The notes below the pieces were generated by a model. That model had not been told where the DNA came from. It did not search any database and saw only the letters and a list, made by a program, of their open reading frames with translations. Shown here one piece after another: positions 33,683 to 42,228 of a stretch of DNA of 64,000 nt. Origin of the DNA: DATAOG01 sp963840925 (GTDB lineage: Bacteria > Pseudomonadota > Alphaproteobacteria > Geminicoccales > Geminicoccaceae). The stretch's first letter is position 1. Every line of letters starts with the position of its first letter. The translations under genes were made by a program, and so were the position numbers. The DNA is taken from contig CAWJAY010000057.1 in assembly GCA_963840925.1 (NCBI GenBank), positions 247,656-311,655 on the forward strand, read 5' to 3'.

Positions 33683-34906
33683 TTGGCCCTGGTCGTGCAG
33701 AAGTTTGGCGGCACTTCGGTGGCTGACCTCGACCGGATTCGCGCCGTCGCCAAGCGGATCAAGAGCGCCCGGCAGGCCGGCGACCGGCTCGCCGTCGTCG
33801 TCTCGGCGATGGCCGGCACCACCGACCAGCTGATCAAATGGGTGACCGAGATCGCTGGCGCCCAGCACGACCGGGCCGAGCACGACGTCGTAGTCGCTTC
33901 GGGCGAGCAGATCACCGGCGGTCTGCTGGCGCTCGCGCTGCAGGCGATCGGCGTGCCGGCACGCTCGTTCATGGGCTGGCAGATGCCGCTCGAGACCGAT
34001 GCCGGCCACGGCCGGGCGCGGATCCTGGCCCTCGATGCGACCGCGCTGCGCGCCTGCCTGGACCAAGGGCAGGTGCCGATTGCCGCGGGCTTCCAGGGGG
34101 TCGCGCCCGGGCAGCGGATCAGCACGCTCGGCCGCGGCGGCTCCGATACCTCCGCGGTGGCGCTCGCAGCCGCGCTCGGCGCCGACCGCTGCGACATCTA
34201 CACCGACGTCGACGGCGTCTACACCACCGACCCGCGGATCGTCGGCAAGGCGCGCAAGCTCGAGCGGGTGACCTATGAGGAGATGCTCGAGATGGCCTCG
34301 CAGGGCGCCAAGGTCCTGCAGACCCGCTCGGTCGCTCTCGCGATGCAGCACGGCGTGCGCGTGCAGGTGCTCTCGAGCTTCGACGAGCGCCCCGGGACCC
34401 TGGTGGTGGATGAGAGCGAGATCGTGGAGCAGCAAGTCGTAAGCGGTATCGCCTACAGCCGCGACGAGGCCAAGGTCACCCTGGTCGGCGTCGCCGACCG
34501 GCCGGGGGTCGCCGCGACCATCTTCGGCCCGCTGGCCGACACGGGCATCAATGTCGACATGATCGTGCAGAACGTCTCGGCCGACGGCGAGACGACCGAT
34601 CTGACCTTCACGGTCGGGCGCGCCGATCTCGCGCGGACGCTAGAGACCATCGAGACCATGCGCGCCCAGCTCGGCTGCCGGCGGATCGATGCCGACGGCG
34701 AGGTGGTCAAGATCTCGGTGATCGGGGTCGGCATGCGCTCGCACGCCGGGATTGCGCACATCATGTTCAGAACGCTGGCCGAGCGCGGCATCAACATCCA
34801 GGCGATCTCGACCTCGGAGATCAAGATCAGCATCCTGATCGACGAGGCCTATACCGAGCTTGCGCTGCGCGCGCTGCATACCGCCTATGGCCTCGACGCC
34901 GCCTGA
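33683..34906 (+). CDS. lysC: Aspartate kinase
   Basis: 407 residues from a TTG at 33683 placed 7 bases after GGAGG, giving MALVVQKFGGTSVAD as in the family. It phosphorylates aspartate at the head of Lys/Met/Thr synthesis. KFGGTSVAD, GRGGSDTSAVALAAALGAD and DVDGVYTTDPRIV mark the kinase domain; two ACT domains follow (VADRPGVAATIFGPLAD and SVIGVGMRSHAGIAHIMF), so feedback control by lysine or threonine is expected. The nitronate monooxygenase gene starts within its last 20 bases. Confidence 0.93.
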   Translation: MALVVQKFGGTSVADLDRIRAVAKRIKSARQAGDRLAVVVSAMAGTTDQLIKWVTEIAGAQHDRAEHDVVVASGEQITGGLLALALQAIGVPARSFMGWQMPLETDAGHGRARILALDATALRACLDQGQVPIAAGFQGVAPGQRISTLGRGGSDTSAVALAAALGADRCDIYTDVDGVYTTDPRIVGKARKLERVTYEEMLEMASQGAKVLQTRSVALAMQHGVRVQVLSSFDERPGTLVVDESEIVEQQVVSGIAYSRDEAKVTLVGVADRPGVAATIFGPLADTGINVDMIVQNVSADGETTDLTFTVGRADLARTLETIETMRAQLGCRRIDADGEVVKISVIGVGMRSHAGIAHIMFRTLAERGINIQAISTSEIKISILIDEAYTELALRALHTAYGLDAA

Positions 34907-35967
34907 GCGCGCCGCGACCGCACTACCCGCCCGGGCGCGGCTCGAGCGGCTGTGGCGCGCGGGAACCGAGTTCCTCGGCTGCCCGTTGGCCCTGATGGGC
35001 GGCGCCATGACCTGGGTCTCGGAACGCCAGCTGGTCTCGGCGATCTCCAACGCCGGGGGGTTCGGCGTGCTCGCCTGCGGCGCGATGGGTCCGGCCGAGC
35101 TCAGCGCCGAGATCGCGGCGACACAGGCGCTGACCACGCAGCCGTTCGGGGTGAACCTGATCATCATGCACCCCAAGTTGGCCGAGCTGGTGGCGGTCTG
35201 CCGCGAGCACCGGGTCGGCCACGTCGTGCTCGCCGGCGGCCTCCCGGCGGGCACGACCATCGCGCAGGTCAAGGATGGCGGCGCGAGGCTGCTGTGCTTT
35301 GCGCCCAGTCTTGGGGTCGGCAGGCGCCTGGTGCGCCAGGGTGCCGATGCTTTGATCATCGAGGGCATGGAGGCGGGCGGCCACATCGGCCCGGTCGCGA
35401 CCAGCGTGCTCGCCCAGGAGATCCTGCCCAGGCTGCGCGCGGTGCCGGTGTTCGTCGCCGGCGGGATCGGGCACGGCGAGGCGATCGCCGCCTATCTGCG
35501 GATGGGCGCGGCCGGCTGCCAGATGGGTACCCGCTTCGTCTGCGCCGAAGAATTGATCGCCCACCCCGCGTTCAAGAAGGCGTTCATCCGCGCGAGCGCT
35601 CGCGATGCCGTGCCCTCGGTCCAGATCGATCCCGAGTTCAGGGTGATCCCGGTGCGGGCGCTCGCCAACCAGGCGACCCGCCGCTTCATCGAGACTCAGC
35701 TCGAGGTGATCGGCCGCTACCGCGCGGGCGAGCTCAGCTATCACGAGGCGGCGCTGGCGATCGAGCACTTCTGGGCCGGCGCGCTGCGCCGGGCGGTGAT
35801 CGACGGCGACGTCGAGACCGGCTCGCTGATGGCCGGCCAGAGCGTGGGGCTGATCGAGCGCGAGCAGCCGGTCGGCCGCAATCCTGGCCGAGCTGGTGGC
35901 CCAGGCCACGGCGGCGCTCGAGCGCGACGAGACCGGAGCCAAGCCGATGCCGGCGGCCGCCGAATGA
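34887..35967 (+). CDS. Nitronate monooxygenase family flavoprotein, one frameshift
   Basis: About 359 residues when corrected. FMN-dependent TIM barrel of the 2-nitropropane dioxygenase/FabK type: LGCPLALMGGAMTWVSER, SNAGGFGVLACG, IIEGMEAGGHIGPV, FVAGGIGHGEAI and CQMGTRFVCAEE. The frame breaks at 35874-35875: one G too many in GTCGGCC. Removing it gives AAILAELVAQATAALERDE and a stop at 35965-35967 overlapping the ptsP start as ATGA. The gene overlaps lysC by 20 bases, so lysC, this gene and ptsP form one coupled transcript. Physiological substrate unknown. Confidence 0.8.
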
Positions 35968-38279
35968 CGCTCGCCACCGGTCGTGGCGGTCCGCCCGCCC
36001 CGGTCGAGCGCCGCGGTGACGAGCTGAGCGCGGCCCGGCGCCTGCTTCAACGCCTGGTCCAGGTCATGGCGACCACGATCGGCCCGCAGGAGCGGCTCGA
36101 CCGCATGGTCCGCATGATCGCCGCCGACATCGTGGCCGAGGTCTGCTCGGTCTACGTGATGCGCGCCGGCGAGTACCTCGAGCTGTTCGCGACCGAGGGC
36201 CTGAGGCGGAGCGCCGTGCATCACACCCGGCTGCGGGTCGGCGAAGGTCTGGTCGGCCTGATCGCCGCCCAGGGCTCGGTGATCAACCTCCCGGATGCCC
36301 AGAGCCATCCCGACTTCGCCTACCGGCCGGAGACCGGCGAGGAGATTTATCACTCCTTCCTCGGGGTTCCGATCGTGCACGGCGGCCGGGTCACCGGCGT
36401 GTTGGTGATCCAGAACCGCACCCGTCGGCACTACTCCGACGAAGAGGTCGAGGCGCTGCAAATCATCGCGACCGTGTTCGCGGAGATGTTGGCCTCCGGT
36501 GGTGCGCTCGATCCCAGCCAGTTCCAGGCCGGACTCGGGCGGGCGGCCGGTCCCGAGCGGCTCGAGGGCCAGCGCCTGGTCGAGGGCGTGGCGCTCGGCA
36601 GCGCGCTGCTGCACCAGCTCCGGATCGAGGTCACCCGCCTGATCGCCGACGATCCGGACAGCGAGGCCGCGCGGCTCGAGGACGCGATCGCCGGCCTGCG
36701 CGCTTCGGTCGACCAGCTGCTGCTGATGCCCGAGGTCGCCAACGGCGAGCACCGGGAGGTTCTCGAGGCCTATCGGATGTTCGCCCACGACGCCGGCTGG
36801 CGGCGCAGCATGCGCGAGGCGATCCGCACCGGGCTCACCGCCGAGGCCGCGGTGCGCCGCGTCCAGGAAGAGACCCGGCTGCGCATGTCGCACGTGGCCG
36901 ACGCCTATCTCAAGGAGCGGCTGCACGATCTCGAGGCGCTGGCCGACCGTCTCCTGGTCCACCTGACCGGGCGCAGCCAGCTGCACGACCCGGCATCGCT
37001 GCCGGACGAGTTCATCCTGGTCGCGCGCACGCTAGGCCCCGCCGAGCTGATCGAGTACGAGCGCACGCGGCTGCGCGGCGTGATCCTCGAGGAGGGCTCG
37101 CCGACCGCCCATGTGACGATCGTCGCCCGCGCGTTCGGCATCCCGATGGTCGGCCGGGTGCGGGGCGCGATGAGCCGGATCGAGCCGGGTGATCGCGTCG
37201 CGCTGGACGGCGATAATGGCCAGATCTTCGTCCGGCCGGGCGAGGACGTCGAGCAGGCCTTCGGCCGCTCGCTGGCCGCCCGGGCGGAAAGGCTGAGGAT
37301 CTACGCGACGCTCCGCGACCAGCCGGCGGTGACCCTGGACGGCATGCGCGTCGGCCTGCATCTGAACGCGGCCTTTCTGGTCGACCTTGCCGCGCTCGAG
37401 GCGACCGCCGCCGATGGTATCGGCCTCTACCGCACCGAGCTCGCCTTCATGGTCGGCAGCCGTCTGCCGGACGTCGACACCCAGAGCGAGCTGTACGCCA
37501 AGGTCCGGCAGGCGGCCGGCGACAAGCGCGTGGTCTTTCGCACCCTCGACGTCGGCAGCGACAAGCACCTGCCCTATTGGAGCTTCCCGCACGAGGAAAA
37601 TCCGGCCATGGGCTGGCGCGCGATGCGCATGGTCCTGGATCGGCCGGCGATCCTGCGCACCCAGCTGCGCGCCCTGATCAGGAGCGCTCACGGCCGGCCG
37701 CTGGACGTCATGTTCCCGATGATCGCCGAGGTCGCCGAAGTGACCGCCGCCAGGCGGCTGCTGGATATGGAGCTGGAGCGGGCGGCCGCCCGCAGCGAAG
37801 TGCTGCCGAGCCGGCTCCGGATCGGCGCCATGCTCGAGGTGCCATCGCTGTTCTGGCAGCTCAGAGCGCTGCTGCCGCGGATCGACTTCCTGTCGATCGG
37901 CAGCAACGATCTGTTCCAGTTCCTGTTTGCCTGCGACCGCGGCAACCCCGAGCTGATCGACCGCTACGATGTCCTCTCGCCGCCGGTGCTCTCGTTTCTG
38001 CGCGAGCTGGTCGAGCGCTGCCGGGCGGCGGGGGTGACGCTCTCGATCTGCGGCGAGATGGCCTCACACCCGCTCGAGGCGATGGTCCTGCTCGGGCTCG
38101 GGGTCCGCGATCTGTCGCTGACGCCGGCCGATGTCGGCCCGGTCAAGGCGATGCTCCGCTCGCTCCGCTGCGGCCGGCTCGCCGACTATCTGGCGCAGCT
38201 GTACGATTTACCCGACCACAGCCTGCGTGTTAGACTGCGTCACTACGCGCTTGATCACGGCGTGCAATTGCATGTCTGA
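35964..38279 (+). CDS. ptsP: Phosphoenolpyruvate-protein phosphotransferase of the nitrogen PTS
   Basis: 771 residues from ATG 35964. Enzyme I-Ntr: starts the phosphate relay PtsP to NPr to EIIA-Ntr, linking nitrogen and potassium status to regulation. N-terminal GAF domain (residues about 30-170, RMIAADIVAEVCSVYVMR), phosphohistidine domain with GSPTAHVTIVARAFGIPMVG near residue 380, and PEP-binding TIM barrel with IGLYRTELAFM, RTLDVGSDKHLPY, SIGSNDLFQFLFACDR and the catalytic Cys in LSICGEMASHP near residue 694. In the usual lysC-ptsP position. Confidence 0.92.
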   Translation: MTLATGRGGPPAPVERRGDELSAARRLLQRLVQVMATTIGPQERLDRMVRMIAADIVAEVCSVYVMRAGEYLELFATEGLRRSAVHHTRLRVGEGLVGLIAAQGSVINLPDAQSHPDFAYRPETGEEIYHSFLGVPIVHGGRVTGVLVIQNRTRRHYSDEEVEALQIIATVFAEMLASGGALDPSQFQAGLGRAAGPERLEGQRLVEGVALGSALLHQLRIEVTRLIADDPDSEAARLEDAIAGLRASVDQLLLMPEVANGEHREVLEAYRMFAHDAGWRRSMREAIRTGLTAEAAVRRVQEETRLRMSHVADAYLKERLHDLEALADRLLVHLTGRSQLHDPASLPDEFILVARTLGPAELIEYERTRLRGVILEEGSPTAHVTIVARAFGIPMVGRVRGAMSRIEPGDRVALDGDNGQIFVRPGEDVEQAFGRSLAARAERLRIYATLRDQPAVTLDGMRVGLHLNAAFLVDLAALEATAADGIGLYRTELAFMVGSRLPDVDTQSELYAKVRQAAGDKRVVFRTLDVGSDKHLPYWSFPHEENPAMGWRAMRMVLDRPAILRTQLRALIRSAHGRPLDVMFPMIAEVAEVTAARRLLDMELERAAARSEVLPSRLRIGAMLEVPSLFWQLRALLPRIDFLSIGSNDLFQFLFACDRGNPELIDRYDVLSPPVLSFLRELVERCRAAGVTLSICGEMASHPLEAMVLLGLGVRDLSLTPADVGPVKAMLRSLRCGRLADYLAQLYDLPDHSLRVRLRHYALDHGVQLHV

Positions 38280-38350
38280 CGGGTGTCGATCACCGGGTCG
38301 ATCCGCCGTAGCGTGTGCCCGCCGCGGTCGCACACCAGATGCTCGGTGCG

Positions 38351-39760
38351 ATGAGTGACCATCACGACCAGCTCGACCCCGCCGAGACCTTGATGCGCGA
38401 GGTCGGCGCCCAGCTGCGCCAGGTCCGGCTCGACCGCGGCGAGGCGCTGGACGACGTCGGCCAGCAACTGCGGATCAAATCGACCTATCTGCTCGGCATC
38501 GAGCAAGGCGATCTGTCGGCGATGCCGGGCCGGACTTATGCGTTGGGTTTCCTGCGCAGCTATGCCGACTATCTGGGCTTCGACGGCGATGACCTGATCA
38601 CCCAGATCAAGTCGTCGGTTGCCAACCTGACCGACCGAACCCGGCTGCGCATGCGCACGCCGCTGCCCGAGAGCCGCCTGCCCAAGACGCCGATCCTGGC
38701 GCTCTCGCTGGCCGCGGTCGCGGGCATCTACGCCGGCTGGTCGTACGTCAACCACGGCAGCCAGCTGGTGATCGAGACGGTCGCCGAAGTGCCGGCGAGC
38801 CTGCGCGACCTCGCGGCCGGCGCCCTCCGGGAGCCCGATCACGGCATCGCCACCCCGGCTGCCGATGCCAGCCGGGCAATGCCCGGGAGAGCGCCCGCAC
38901 CGGGCGGGCCGATCGCCGAGCAGGACCGGTCTGCCCTCGCGCGAACGGTGCCGCCCCCGGCGGCCGGATCGAGCTCCGGACTTTCGCTGCCGAGCAGCGA
39001 GCCCAGTGCGCCGGCACCGCCGGCCGAGGAGGTTGCCGGCCCGGATCGGAGAGCCGCGGCGCCGACGACCGCGCCACTTCCGCCCTACCCTGCCGCACCG
39101 TGGGCAGCGGCCCCCGTTACCAGCCGCGCCACCGCGCCGGCGTCAGGATCCCCACCCGACGCTCTGCCGGTGCCGGCGATCACGCCAGATGCCGGGCCCG
39201 AACGGTCCACAGGCGTCGCCCAGGCCTACGCGATGGCGAGGCCGCCCGCTCGGCCGGACGCGCCGGTGTCCCCGTCCGATCGGCTATTGCGCGAGCTGCC
39301 GACCGGCCCGGGGGCTGCGCCGGGTGAGGCACCTCCGCCGGAGTTCGGCCCTTGGCCCGAGGCCGAACCTCCCGCAGCGGCCGCGACCGACGTCGGCGCC
39401 GGCGCGCAGCAGCTCGCAGCGTTGCCATTCGATCCGTCGACCATCGGTCCGGTCGGGCAGATCCACGAACCCGAGAACACCGAGGCCAGGGTCGTGCTGC
39501 GGGCGCTCGAGAGCAGCTGGATTCAGATCTCGAGCCCGGGCGGCGACTACCTGCGCGCGCGCACGCTTGCGCCGAACGACCTTTTCCTGGTGCCCAACCG
39601 GCCTGATCTCGCGCTTTGGACCGGCAATGCCGGCGGTCTGGAGGTGATCGTCGATGGCAGCGTGCTGGCGCCGCTCGGCGACAGCGGCACGGTGGTCCGC
39701 GACGTCACTCTCGATCCGTCCAGCCTGTACGTGCGCTTCGGGCAGCCGATCATCCGCTAG
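38351..39760 (+). CDS. RodZ-like helix-turn-helix membrane protein
   Basis: 469 residues from ATG 38351. N-terminal Xre-type HTH (residues 12-85: LRQVRLDRGEALDDVGQQLR, AMPGRTYALGFLRSYADYL), one transmembrane helix near residues 105-125 (TPILALSLAAVAGIYAGWSY), a long Pro/Ala-rich periplasmic linker (130-360), and a C-terminal DUF4115-like domain (370-465: VVLRALESSWIQISSPGGD, GLEVIVDGSVLAPLG). This architecture is that of RodZ, which couples MreB to the cell wall. The position between ptsP and ispG is typical for alphaproteobacteria. Confidence 0.8.
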   Translation: MSDHHDQLDPAETLMREVGAQLRQVRLDRGEALDDVGQQLRIKSTYLLGIEQGDLSAMPGRTYALGFLRSYADYLGFDGDDLITQIKSSVANLTDRTRLRMRTPLPESRLPKTPILALSLAAVAGIYAGWSYVNHGSQLVIETVAEVPASLRDLAAGALREPDHGIATPAADASRAMPGRAPAPGGPIAEQDRSALARTVPPPAAGSSSGLSLPSSEPSAPAPPAEEVAGPDRRAAAPTTAPLPPYPAAPWAAAPVTSRATAPASGSPPDALPVPAITPDAGPERSTGVAQAYAMARPPARPDAPVSPSDRLLRELPTGPGAAPGEAPPPEFGPWPEAEPPAAAATDVGAGAQQLAALPFDPSTIGPVGQIHEPENTEARVVLRALESSWIQISSPGGDYLRARTLAPNDLFLVPNRPDLALWTGNAGGLEVIVDGSVLAPLGDSGTVVRDVTLDPSSLYVRFGQPIIR

Positions 39761-39862
39761 CGGCCGCGATCTGGCATCGGTCACGAAATCTCGTATGATG
39801 CCGGTGCGCGCGGGCGGGCCCGATCAGAGCCGCTTTCAGGCTCTGACGACGATGGAGCGGAC

Positions 39863-41110
39863 ATGGTTGCTCTGAGCGGGATCGAGCGGCATCGCACAGA
39901 CGCGGTGCAGGTCGGCGGGGTGGTGATCGGCGGCGGCGCGCCGGTGGTGGTCCAGTCGATGACCAACACCGATACCGTCGACGTCGAGGCCACGGTCCAG
40001 CAGGTGATCGAGCTTGCCGACGCCGGCTCGGAGATCGTGCGGATCACGGTCAATACCGACGAGGCGGCGCAGGCAGTGCCGCGGATCCGCGAGCGGCTCT
40101 GGCTGCGCGGCTACCAGGTGCCGCTGGTCGGCGACTTCCACTACCACGGCCATCTGTTCCTGAGCCGCTATCCGGACTGCGCGCGCGCGCTCGCCAAGCT
40201 CCGCATCAACCCCGGCAACGTCGGTTTCGGCGCCAAGCGCGATCGGCAGTTCGAGATGATGATCGAGGTCGCGCTCCGGCACGACAAGCCGGTCCGGATC
40301 GGGGTCAACTGGGGCAGCCTGGATCAGGATCTCGCGACCCGGATGATGGACGACAACGCCCGCCTGCCCGAGCCGAAAACGGCCGACGACGTGTTGCGCG
40401 AGGCGCTGGTGGTCTCAGCCCTGGCGAGCGCCGGCCGGGCCGAGGCGATCGGGCTGCCGGCCGACCGGATCGTGATCTCGGCCAAGGTCAGCCGGGTCCC
40501 GGACCTGCTCGCGGTCTACCGCGAGCTTGCCAGACGCTCGCGCTATGCGCTGCATCTTGGCCTGACCGAGGCCGGGATCGGCGCCAAGGGCATCGTCGCG
40601 ACCAGCGCCGCGCTGGCGATCCTGCTCCAGGAGGGCATCGGCGATACGATCCGGGCCTCGCTCACGCCGCGGCCCGGCGAGGCGCGCACGCAGGAGGTCG
40701 TGGTCTGCCAGGAGCTGCTGCAGAGCCTGGGGCTGCGTCAGTTCGCGCCGCAGGTCGCGGCCTGCCCCGGCTGCGGCCGGACCACGAGCACCTATTTCCA
40801 GGACCTGGCGGATCGCATCCAGAGTTATCTGCGCGCCCAGATGCCGGTCTGGAAGCAGCGCTATCCCGGCGTCGAGGCCCTGAACGTCGCGGTCATGGGC
40901 TGCATCGTCAACGGCCCGGGCGAGAGCAAGCACGCCGACATCGGGATCAGCCTGCCGGGCACCGGCGAGAGCCCGGTCGCCCCGGTGTTCATTGACGGCC
41001 AGAAAGCCTGCACCTTGCGCGGCGAGCGCATCGCCGAGGAGTTCCAGGCTCTGGTCGAGGACTACGTCGAGCGGCGCTTCGGCGACGCGCCCGCCGCCAA
41101 GAGCGCCTGA
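39863..41110 (+). CDS. ispG: 4-hydroxy-3-methylbut-2-enyl-diphosphate synthase
   Basis: 415 residues. Iron-sulfur enzyme of the MEP pathway converting methylerythritol cyclodiphosphate to HMBPP. TIM-barrel region QSMTNTDTVDVEATV, LVGDFHYHGHLFL, LRINPGNVGFG; cluster ligands in ACPGCGRTTST near residue 305 and GCIVNGPGESKHADIG near residue 348. It is in the usual order before hisS, though three small genes are inserted between them here. Confidence 0.94.
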   Translation: MVALSGIERHRTDAVQVGGVVIGGGAPVVVQSMTNTDTVDVEATVQQVIELADAGSEIVRITVNTDEAAQAVPRIRERLWLRGYQVPLVGDFHYHGHLFLSRYPDCARALAKLRINPGNVGFGAKRDRQFEMMIEVALRHDKPVRIGVNWGSLDQDLATRMMDDNARLPEPKTADDVLREALVVSALASAGRAEAIGLPADRIVISAKVSRVPDLLAVYRELARRSRYALHLGLTEAGIGAKGIVATSAALAILLQEGIGDTIRASLTPRPGEARTQEVVVCQELLQSLGLRQFAPQVAACPGCGRTTSTYFQDLADRIQSYLRAQMPVWKQRYPGVEALNVAVMGCIVNGPGESKHADIGISLPGTGESPVAPVFIDGQKACTLRGERIAEEFQALVEDYVERRFGDAPAAKSA

Positions 41111-41126
41111 CCTGCGCCTCGAGGCC

Positions 41127-41603
41127 TTGCCCGGGAACAAGCCGGAGCGCCGCGAGGTCGTGATCCGGCCGGCGGCCGCCGCCGATCTGCCGGCGATTGA
41201 GCGGCTCGTGCTCGACGTTGCCCGCGAGGTCTATGGCCATCTGATCCGGGGCGACCTGCCCCGCCCGGAGGGCGACTGGGCGCGGGGCCTGGTCGCCGAG
41301 CAGGCTGGACGGGTCATCGGCGTGGTGGTCGCCGATGACGACTGGATCGAGAACCTGTGGGTCGCCCGAGCCGCTCGCAGCCGCGGCGTCGGCAGCCGCC
41401 TGCTGGCGGCCGGCGAGGGCCAGATCGCAGCGCGCGGCCATGCGCTTGCGCATCTGCGTGTGGTCGCCGAGAACGAGAACGCCCGCCGTTTTTACGCGAC
41501 CCACGGCTGGGCCGAGACCACCCCTTACCCGCACGAGCGATGGGGTTTTGCGATGCTCGACCTGGTCAAGCCCCTGTCGCCGCAGCCAGGCGTCTCCGCA
41601 TGA
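41127..41603 (+). CDS. GNAT family N-acetyltransferase
   Basis: 158 residues from TTG 41127; GTG 41160 (just before IRPAAAADLPAIERL) is an alternative start. Single GNAT domain: acetyl-CoA loop ARAARSRGVGSRLLAAGE (R-x2-G-x-G/A) and the C-terminal VAENENARRFYATHGWAET. It transfers an acetyl group to an unknown amine. It starts 16 bases after ispG and interrupts the usual ispG-hisS spacing. Confidence 0.8.
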   Translation: MPGNKPERREVVIRPAAAADLPAIERLVLDVAREVYGHLIRGDLPRPEGDWARGLVAEQAGRVIGVVVADDDWIENLWVARAARSRGVGSRLLAAGEGQIAARGHALAHLRVVAENENARRFYATHGWAETTPYPHERWGFAMLDLVKPLSPQPGVSA

Positions 41604-41650
41604 GCGCGCCGCGGCACCGCCAGCCGCTGTGCCCCGCGTGAGGAGGCTTG

Positions 41651-41886
41651 ATGCCGACCGTCCTGAGATGGAGAGGGTACAAGTTTCTCTCTTCAGCCTG
41701 GACGAGGGCGAACCGCCGCATGTACACGTCACGAAGGGCAGCGGCCAAGCCAAATTCTCGCTGTCGGAATGCGAGCTCGCCAAGAGCAGAGGCTTCGGCC
41801 AGCATGAGCTGCGCGCCATTCGTCGGAAGATCGAGGAGCGCCGGGAAGACCTGCTGGGGGCTTGGCATGAGCACTTTCGAAGTTGA
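41651..41886 (+). CDS. DUF4160 protein, one frameshift
   Basis: About 78 residues when corrected. The ATG at 41651 follows a strong AGGAGG at 41641-41646. The first 13 residues, MPTVLRWRGYKFL, and the later FSLDEGEPPHVHVTKGSG are both DUF4160 signatures but lie in different frames; one T seems missing near 41690 (CTC-TTC-TTC read as CTC-TC-TTC). An in-frame ATG at 41668 would give a shorter protein without the family N-terminus. The DUF4160/DUF2442 pair is a common small two-gene unit, suspected to be a toxin-antitoxin-like module; function unproven. Confidence 0.7.
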
Positions 41887-42148
41887 GGACGAAGCGCTGC
41901 AGGTTGACACTGTCGATTGCACCGACACGGAGCTGGCGGTGGCGCTCAAGGACGGACGTCGGATCTCCGTGCCGTTGTGGTGGCTGCCCCAACTCCTCAA
42001 AGCCACGCCGGCGCAGCGCGCCGCCTGGCGGGTCATGCCTTTCGGCGATGCCATCGAGTGGCAGGAGATCGACGAGCATGTCAGCGTCAAGGGGCTGCTG
42101 CGCGGCAAGCCAGCTCCCGACGCGAAGCCGCCTGGCCGAGAGCTGTGA
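41867..42148 (+). CDS. DUF2442 protein
   Basis: 93 residues from ATG 41867, overlapping the DUF4160 gene by 20 bases. Family features: EDEALQVDTVDCTDTELAVA, LKDGRRISVPLWWLPQLL and AWRVMPFGDAIEWQEIDEHV followed by VKGLLRG. DUF2442 proteins are small, possibly DNA- or partner-binding, and usually follow DUF4160. The overlap implies coupled translation. The C-terminus carries a short Pro/Lys tail. Confidence 0.85.
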   Translation: MSTFEVEDEALQVDTVDCTDTELAVALKDGRRISVPLWWLPQLLKATPAQRAAWRVMPFGDAIEWQEIDEHVSVKGLLRGKPAPDAKPPGREL

Positions 42149-42228
42149 GCCCGGGGCTTTGCATTGCGTACCAAAGCTGCAATAAGCCCCAACCGCAAAT
42201 CCACCATCTCCGGCGCCAGAACGCGAGC

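Noticed and set aside
34923..36986. A minus-strand frame of 687 codons opposite the flavoprotein and ptsP genes
   Set aside because: Composition is typical of an antisense shadow (Asp/Gln/His/Arg-rich) and no motif is recognisable.
34860..38279. A single fused protein of nitronate monooxygenase and PtsP
   Set aside because: The fusion depends on one extra G at 35874-35875; without it the genes end and start with a standard ATGA overlap.
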